Shown here piece by piece: positions 58,100 through 64,000 of a stretch of DNA of 64,000 nucleotides. The notes beneath the pieces were generated by a model that saw nothing but the letters and a program-made list of their open reading frames with translations, was not told the origin of the DNA and ran no database searches. Position 1 is the first letter of the stretch. Every line of letters begins with the position of its first letter. The DNA is from Amaranthus tricolor (Eukaryota; Streptophyta; Magnoliopsida; Caryophyllales; Amaranthaceae). The DNA lies in the NCBI RefSeq assembly GCF_026212465.1, contig NC_080063.1, forward strand, positions 4,948,755 to 5,012,754. Direction: 5' to 3'. The position numbers and the translations under genes were made by a program.

Positions 58100-61000
58100 A
58101 TGTTGAGCTTAGGGGAAGCAAAATAGTAAGAAACAATGTCTTTGAGAAAGAATCAATCATAATTTCTAAATCAAATCATATAGATATTTTTCAAAAGACA
58201 TAAGTAACCTCATCAAGACAATGTTGTAAATTTCTTTAAGTCATCATCTCGTTTGGCTTTAAGGTGGTGAACCTTCTTGATGATTGTATATGTATCATAA
58301 GTTCAGTGGGAGCAAAATAATTTTCTTGGTTTTGTATATCAATGATATTTTGTTAGCAACCAACAATATAAATATGTTGAATCAAACAAAAATGTATCAT
58401 AACTTTGTGAATTGTGATAGATCATGAGATACTCTAAAGTTATCACAAACAAATTATATCGATAAGATCTTGAAGAGATTTGAGACGCGAAATTACCCTA
58501 TCTCTGAAGAAGACAAATTTGGTCTCCATTAATACCCTAAATCGATGTGAAAAAGAAAGAGAACAAGGGATTATATGCTTACTTATAGAATATTAGAGAA
58601 GTTAAAGGTCGTTGGATACTCTAACCCTAGTTTTGCGGTGAAAGAAGTGTGACTTGAGTCTTGTGTTAATTAGTCATATGTTAAATGACAATTAAAGTGT
58701 ATAATAATTATGGCTTAAAGGTTAGAAGTAATAAGCTATGACTACTAGATCTTAATCATATATTATTGAGTGGTAAAGGGCACTCTAATTCATGAAGTAG
58801 TTCACACTCTTATTGTGTGCATAAAACAAGTGTATGGAGTGTGTCACATGGGTTTATCATTGACAATTAAGGTATAAAAGTATACAATACTAGCTGGAAC
58901 AACCTATGGAGTAAAAAGGGGGCCAAATGGATCACATGGGAGCACAGAACAACAACTAGAAATTGTTGGGGACCAGCTGCTAGAACGAGCGGCTAGCTTG
59001 CTCGAACGAGCAGCCTGGTCAGATGTTATTCTGGCTATTTTTGTCTCTTGCTGCAGCTTTGTATACATGCCCTTAGTTCCCTTTTTGCCTATATATATAT
59101 ATGTGTAGTAGGAGTGTTCATAAAAATCCGATCCGAGATATCAGATTTAAAAATCGGATAATTTATCCGATTTTCGCAAACCGGATAAACTGGATCGGGT
59201 ATCCGATTTTGAAACCGGATACCGAATCTGGATCCGGGTCTCATATTTTTAAAAAGCGGATATCCGGTGTCCAATTTTATTTATTTTTAATTTTTTCGTA
59301 AATAAAATGATGATAGTATCTCTTAAGCTAACCTCGAGTTAAAATATTTTTAAAGAGTTAGTATTTGAATTTTATGATTGGTCTTTCTTAAACCAATGAA
59401 CAATAATATTATTCTTTAATTTTCTTAATTAATTTTTTATGACTAATTAAGTTAAATATTTTTAGAGAGTTAGTATTTGAATTTTATATAAAAAAAATTC
59501 TAAATAAAAATAGAGATAAACAAACATATGGTTGAACGAAAAAAGACAAAAAAATAATAAAAAAACATTCTAATTAAATCAGGTATCCGGATTCGACCCT
59601 GATTAAACCGGGTATTTGGATTTCGGATACTTGATTTAATCCGGGTCAGAATCGGGTCGCATTTTTAGGTATCCGAAAAACCAGATACTCGAATTTCTGG
59701 ATCCGGGTCCACCCGGCATCCGGTTTTGAACACCCCTAATGTGAAGTGCTATGTTTATTAGTTGTAGAGCCAAGCTAAGAGCTTGAGCCTCCCATCTATC
59801 CTTACCATTCTCTTTATTCTCCACTCAATGTATAGCTCACACATACAAAGTTCATTGATGTAATTCCATTAACATTGTAATTAGCTTTCAAGCACCACTA
59901 TCCTTTAAACACATAATGATACACTAGCCTAGGATGATGGATGTAGCCTCATTAATGGTGAACCACCTTAAATCTTGATGTTAATGTTTGCTTTACTTTA
60001 TTGCTTAAATCATCTTAATACTTGCATATAACCAGGTTCATTAGTGCACCTTCAAACCATGGTCATTAATCTTTTGTGCCACCTTTAAGCTCACGCTTAT
60101 GCATTCGTTAGCTTACTCTAACATGCGGGATGCAAAGATACTTGTAGAACAACTTCTAGTTGATCTTATCTACTAACAAATGGTGTTATTTCATAGAGGA
60201 GTGCTAAACATGAGATATAGCTATTTCTAGTATGAAAGTAGAATTAATTGTATGTTATGAGACATCAAACTAAGAAATATGTTTATGTAACTTTGTCATT
60301 GTGCAACATATATTGAATGAGGTTTAAAGACCAATAAAGATTTATTATGATAATAGGTCGTCTGCAGTGCTTTATTCCAATGATGCTAATAGTTTGACTA
60401 AAGCAAAGCACATTAGGATTAAGTACTGAACTACCAAAGAAAGGCTTCAACATAAAGAAATATATCAATAATAAAATTTAGCACAAACTCCATGTTAGAA
60501 TATAAGGAATCTTAACTTCTGTGAGAGTTATTGTCGATTAAAACTAAATACATGTTAAATTAATTTAATCCATTGATCAGAAAAAGGTTATGCATTTAGA
60601 AAGTTGGCAGTCAAGTGCTGAAGTTATACAAGTTGTGCAAAGTAGGGCCAATTAAAAAGACATGTACAAACCACATCATGTAAGTTTCCGTGCTACACGT
60701 TTCATGATTGATCTAAGTCGTTTGTTTTTGTTAGTACTTGTGATCATTGATGGTGTGATTTTGATTATCATGATAAACGCTGCAAGATTGAATTGTCTAA
60801 GGAAGTTATGCTATATTTTTAGCTTGTAAGATAAAAGAAACATTTCGTTTTAAGTGAAAAGACACTTTTTTTAGTTCTCACAAGAGAGAAAAAAATGTGG
60901 TGACAACATTTCATATGGAATATACAACTTTGTCTCTATTTTTTATTATTAGAGTCTTAAGGAGAGAATCACACAAAATACAATACGCTGCATCTGAAAG

Positions 61001-61140
61001 GCCTGACTTATGCTTTTGATCAAGAGGTTTTCTAAAACTGATGCCATGGATCGTAAATAAGACATGTTGTTTATAATATTTTTATATATTATTTTATGAA
61101 TTTACATGTATTCTTGGACATTATTGTTGAAGTATAAATT
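58100..61140 (+). mobile_element. Decayed copia retrotransposon remnant with nested hAT-like element
   Basis: Fragments of reverse transcriptase (58330-58560: VDDILLATNN-like, YIDKILKRFE-like) and of RNase H and its tail (60215-60470: SSMKVELIVCYE-like, KIYYDNRSS-like, TKAKHI-like) lie in order on the plus strand with many stops. Between them are LTR-like or foreign sequence and a hAT-like insertion. Direct repeats of ~90 bp (about 57985-58090 and 61022-61112, sharing TTATATATT and GAATTTACATGT-type words) flank the region and may be LTR remnants. Confidence 0.55.
59109..59738. mobile_element. Non-autonomous hAT-like element, 630 bp
   Basis: Ends TAGGAGTGTTCATAAAAATC and, inverse, TAGGGGTGTTCAAAACCGGA. 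The flanking 8-mers ATGTGTAG (59101-59108) and ATGTGAAG (59739-59746) match at 7 of 8. Both ends are dense in ATCCGGAT/GGATCC-type words, and the middle is AT-rich. No transposase. Confidence 0.85.
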
Positions 61141-61942
61141 CTAAAAGGCCGCCCCAAATACCAAGCTATTTTTAGAAGTAAGCTTTGGCACTTTGAGGGA
61201 TTCTTCCACAATGATCAAGCATATATCTTAGTAAATCCGTATACAATTTATAAGTATACTCTTGAAAATAAACTTTATTCCATCATACTGTATATTCTTT
61301 ATATTGTTTAAGTTTTTATTTAATTTTGGGAATTTATTCTTCTAAATTATTAATTGCTATGTTTGGTCAATGCAAGTAATGGAAACTCTAGTTGATTTGT
61401 AGGTTATAAGCTAGCATGGATAACAAAATAAGTGAATACATTAAATTCACTTTGTACATCTTTTATTTTAATAATTATATGGTAAACTAGTGCATAATAA
61501 ATTAATATTTACTCGTTTATAATTTAAAATTTAAATAAATTTACCTATTAAATGTAATTATTGAAAATAAATAAACCAATTAAACATTGATAATTTCGAC
61601 ATAAATCAAACATAAACAAAGTATATATTAATATATGATGTTAACCTTTCAAGTTTTCATATGTTCTTTAGTTTTCATATTAATATCCTTACTAACTTAT
61701 TATACGAGGATAAGTAATCAGAATTTATACCTTTCAAAACCAACTAAATTACTAATTTGTGTTAGTGGCGAAGGAATCAAATCAATCCCTATGGATCTTC
61801 GCTCGAAGCTTTCATATCTAGTTTACAATAACAATATGCTTTTTTAAAATAATTATTTTCCACGTCAATAATTAAATAAGAGTAATATTTCATTTTAGTT
61901 TTTTTTCTCATTCATTTATGAGATCCATAAATAAATTAAAAT
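61141..61942. other. AT-rich spacer before the tRNA gene
   Basis: No gene or clear repeat. The open frame at 61635-61847 has no recognisable features and a composition like its surroundings. Confidence 0.5.
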
Positions 61943-61950
61943 AAAAAAAA
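61943..61950 (-). terminator. RNA polymerase III terminator of the tRNA-Leu gene
   Basis: Eight T residues on the minus strand directly after the tRNA 3' end, a strong Pol III stop. Confidence 0.9.
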
Positions 61951-62033
61951 TGCTGGCTGTGGGGTTCGAACCCACGCGCACTTATGTGCAGCAGATCTTA
62001 AGTCTGCCCCCTTAACCACTCGGGCAAACCAGC
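61951..62033 (-). tRNA. tRNA-Leu (anticodon UAA)
   Basis: 83 nt. Acceptor stem GCTGGTT pairs with AGCCAGC (one G-T), discriminator A. The D arm carries the A box TTGCCCGAGTGG. Anticodon arm is GCAGA-CTTAAGA-TCTGC with anticodon TAA at 61998-62000. A long variable arm (CACATAAGTG-type) is as expected for Leu, and the T arm has GGGTTCGAACCC (B box). No intron. A T8 terminator follows directly. It decodes UUA and, by wobble, UUG. It looks intact and nuclear-encoded. Confidence 0.96.
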
Positions 62034-62513
62034 TGTTAATGATACATAAAACATAATTTAAATTTATTAAAAAACAAATCATATAAAACAGCACAATTTG
62101 GGGGTTGAAAGCGACTGATAACAGAACGCATATTAAAGTAATTACTGGAGAATTGTATGGGCATGAATCAAAGTGGAAAATATGCTCATCATATATTGCT
62201 AACCCCAGATAATTCATATAATTGTATTTTTTTTATTATTATTAAAAGAATCTTTCATCCATGAAATTATGTGTATATATACCCTTTTCTGTATGTTCTA
62301 AGTTGTGTATTCCTTCAAGTTTTTCATGTTTGTATGATATTAAGGTAACTTTCATGCTCTTCATTTATTATTTTCTCCTTAATTATATTTTTTTCCTTTG
62401 TATTGTTTACATTATTTAATTATTTATGTTTTTGCTGCTATAAGGTAGAAGATCTCTAGTATTGCAATCTGTTCGCAGTTAAAATTTTAACATTGTTATT
62501 GTTCTAAAGATTA
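62034..62513. promoter_or_regulatory. Shared upstream region of the tRNA-Leu and HAD-family genes
   Basis: Divergent spacer of 480 bp between the tRNA (minus) and the HAD-family start codon (plus). TATATATACCC at 62273-62283 is a plausible TATA box for the plus-strand gene, giving a leader of ~200 bases that could include a short intron. Confidence 0.35.
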
Positions 62514-64000
62514 ATGGATTCTGTTGTGAACTTCAATGGAGCCAAGTATGATTGCCTACTTTTTGGTGAGTGGTTATATTTTAATTTTAAACGGAAGTAT
62601 AACTTGAAAATTAATATAAGCTGAAAACGTGCATCCTAAGAAAATCCAAAAATAATCTATATGTAATTCCGTATCGAACAATTAAAAGGAGATTGATTAA
62701 TGCATACGCTTGATGAGCTATTTCTCTTATCGCCAATTGGTTTTAAGGGTCGCTTGAATTGAGAGCAAACATTTATAGAGTAAATAAAAGTCAAACTAGA
62801 AAAAAAGTTAATTAGATAAATAATTAAAGAGATTTGATTGTTAGAAAGATGAAAGAATTGATTAGAAGGTAATAAAAAATAGAGAATATAACAATTAATT
62901 CTCTTATATAAATTCTTTACCTCCTAATGAGAAAAATCAACCTCCTTTTTATTCATCTTTTTTTATTTTCTCTCATTGTACCTCTATCACAATTATTTAA
63001 TAACTTCATTTCCATCGCTTCTCTTATGTGGGTTTTGAGTATATGCCCAAATTTAACATCCTTTTAATACTCATTTGCACCCGTTTTCGTAGTTTTCACT
63101 ATCTTTTGGTTTTTAGATGATTGTCTCTTTATATATGTTTATATATAAGTCCTTTTTCTTTTTGAAATTTGTTATAAATATCATAACAACATCATCTTAT
63201 GTAGCAAATTCAAAAGAAATATAGAAAATAAAATAGAATGGAATTCATCCTTTAATTTTTAATGACTGATTTTTTTTTTATTAATTTGATGGAATTTTTT
63301 TTTATTTTTTTAGATTTGGATGATACTTTGTACCCACTGAGTTCTGGAATCAACAAAGCTTGCAGAAAGAATATCGAAGGTATTTTTTTATTAGTAAATA
63401 AAAACAGTATAACCCTTCAATAATAAAAGAAATTAAACTTGTTACCCTGTTTGTGACAGAATACATGCTTAAATACTTAAATATAGAAGAAAGTGAGGTA
63501 CCAAGGTTATGTTTAGAGCTATACATAGAATATGGCACAACTATGGCTGGTCTCAAGGTAATAAACTTCATATAAACAAGTAAGGGTGTGTTTGGCAAAT
63601 GTCTTTTTCTTTGCTTTTATTTTTTAAGTTGGTCTAGCCCGTTAAATAAATTTTTTCTAAATAGTTTTTAAGTCAAAATTAAAAATCTGCAACAGACAAC
63701 TTTTAAATTAGTTTTTGGCTTTATAACCCACTTTTTATCTTATAAATAATCAATAACTAACAATTGGTTATTACAAAACATCTCTATAATAGTTGACTTA
63801 ACAGCTAGCAAAACATTCATATTTCCGACTTGTCAAATCAGATAACAACTCCGACCAACAATTATTTGCCAAACATAGTCTAAGTTGAGTTTCATATGAA
63901 AATATTTAATTGTACTAAGATTGATCTAATGATGTGTATGGTATGATTTTTAGGCACTTGGATATGAATTTGACAATGATGAATTTCACCAATATGTTCA
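62514..64000 (+). CDS. HAD-family pyrimidine 5'-nucleotidase-like protein, 5' part
   Basis: Partial; runs off the right edge. Exons: 62514-62565, 63314-63379, 63460-63557 and 63954 onward, phases consistent, 94 codons visible. The start ATG precedes MDSVVNFNGAKYDCLLF. HAD motif I is LFDLDDTLYPL (residues 16-26), with both catalytic aspartates (DxD followed by T). The cap region follows with YLNIEE, YGTTMAGLK and ALGYEFDNDEFHQYVH. This is the plant SDT1/Phm8-like subfamily, annotated as suppressor of disruption of TFIIS or pyrimidine 5'-nucleotidase, which dephosphorylates nucleoside monophosphates in yeast. Substrate in plants is inferred. Intron 3 contains a MITE. Confidence 0.93.
63584..63880. 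mobile_element. PIF/Harbinger (Tourist-like) MITE, 297 bp
   Basis: Ends GGGTGTGTTTGGCAAATGTC and, inverse, GACTATGTTTGGCAAATAAT, flanked by the 3-bp duplication TAA (63581-63583 and 63881-63883). Lies in intron 3 of the HAD-family gene, 26 bases after the donor site. Confidence 0.88.

Noticed and set aside
62469..62482. CTGTTCGCAGTTAA upstream of the HAD-family gene matching the fold-back palindrome arm
   Set aside because: A single 14-bp match without the partner arm; chance or a remnant too small to call.
1..64000. CRISPR arrays, bacterial operons, or a plant biosynthetic gene cluster
   Set aside because: No regularly spaced repeats with unique spacers, no operon-like packing, and the genes present belong to unrelated pathways.

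Overview
This is nuclear DNA of a flowering plant. The genes have GT-AG introns, AT-rich spacers and plastid transit peptides, and the transposons are plant types: Ty1-copia, Cassandra, Mutator, hAT, PIF/Harbinger, Stowaway and RTE-type LINEs. The proteins read as eudicot. I cannot fix the species.

Six protein genes and one tRNA gene can be supported. Exon boundaries were assigned by eye from splice sites and reading phase. (1) An eight-exon plastid-type iron superoxide dismutase, minus strand, 0.6-4.4 kb. (2) An intronless DUF579 glucuronoxylan methyltransferase-like gene, minus, 6.8-7.7 kb. (3) A four-exon gene for a predicted plastid membrane protein with a C-terminal zinc ribbon, minus, 9.9-15.7 kb. 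(4) A nine-exon SirB1/transglutaminase-core-2 gene, minus, 21.9-26.5 kb. (5) A seven-exon WAT1-related EamA transporter, minus, 42.9-53.7 kb, with two introns of about 4 kb full of repeats. (6) The 5' part of a HAD-family pyrimidine 5'-nucleotidase-like gene, plus, from 62.5 kb past the right edge. A tRNA-Leu(UAA) lies at 62.0 kb on the minus strand. The genes look like unrelated neighbours; I see no shared pathway or cluster.

Most of the rest is mobile DNA. A Mutator-like element fills 17.37-20.55 kb: 78-bp terminal inverted repeats, near-matching 9-bp target duplications, a broken transposase gene, and palindromic AACCGCC hairpins inside both ends. A 6.3-kb Ty1-copia element fills 29.89-36.19 kb, with TTATC target duplications and nearly identical LTRs. 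It carries two extra ORFs and a tRNA-like unit between its 5' LTR and gag, and its gag and pol are broken. A solo LTR of the same family is at 20.6 kb. Three hAT-like elements (21.2, 37.2 and 59.1 kb) have TAGRG-type ends and 8-bp target duplications; the one at 37.2 kb sits inside a LINE. A Cassandra-type TRIM with 5S rRNA-derived sequence lies in WAT1 intron 4. A fold-back element (5.8-6.2 kb), a 470-bp imperfect hairpin (51.5-52.0 kb), several MITEs, LINE 3' ends and a decayed second copia (58-61 kb) make up most of the remainder.

The least ordinary locus is the copia leader. It holds a proline-rich ORF, a tRNA-like A/B-box unit with a (TAAA)n tail, a TATA box followed by a 46-codon membrane-protein ORF, and a possible splice acceptor just before gag.
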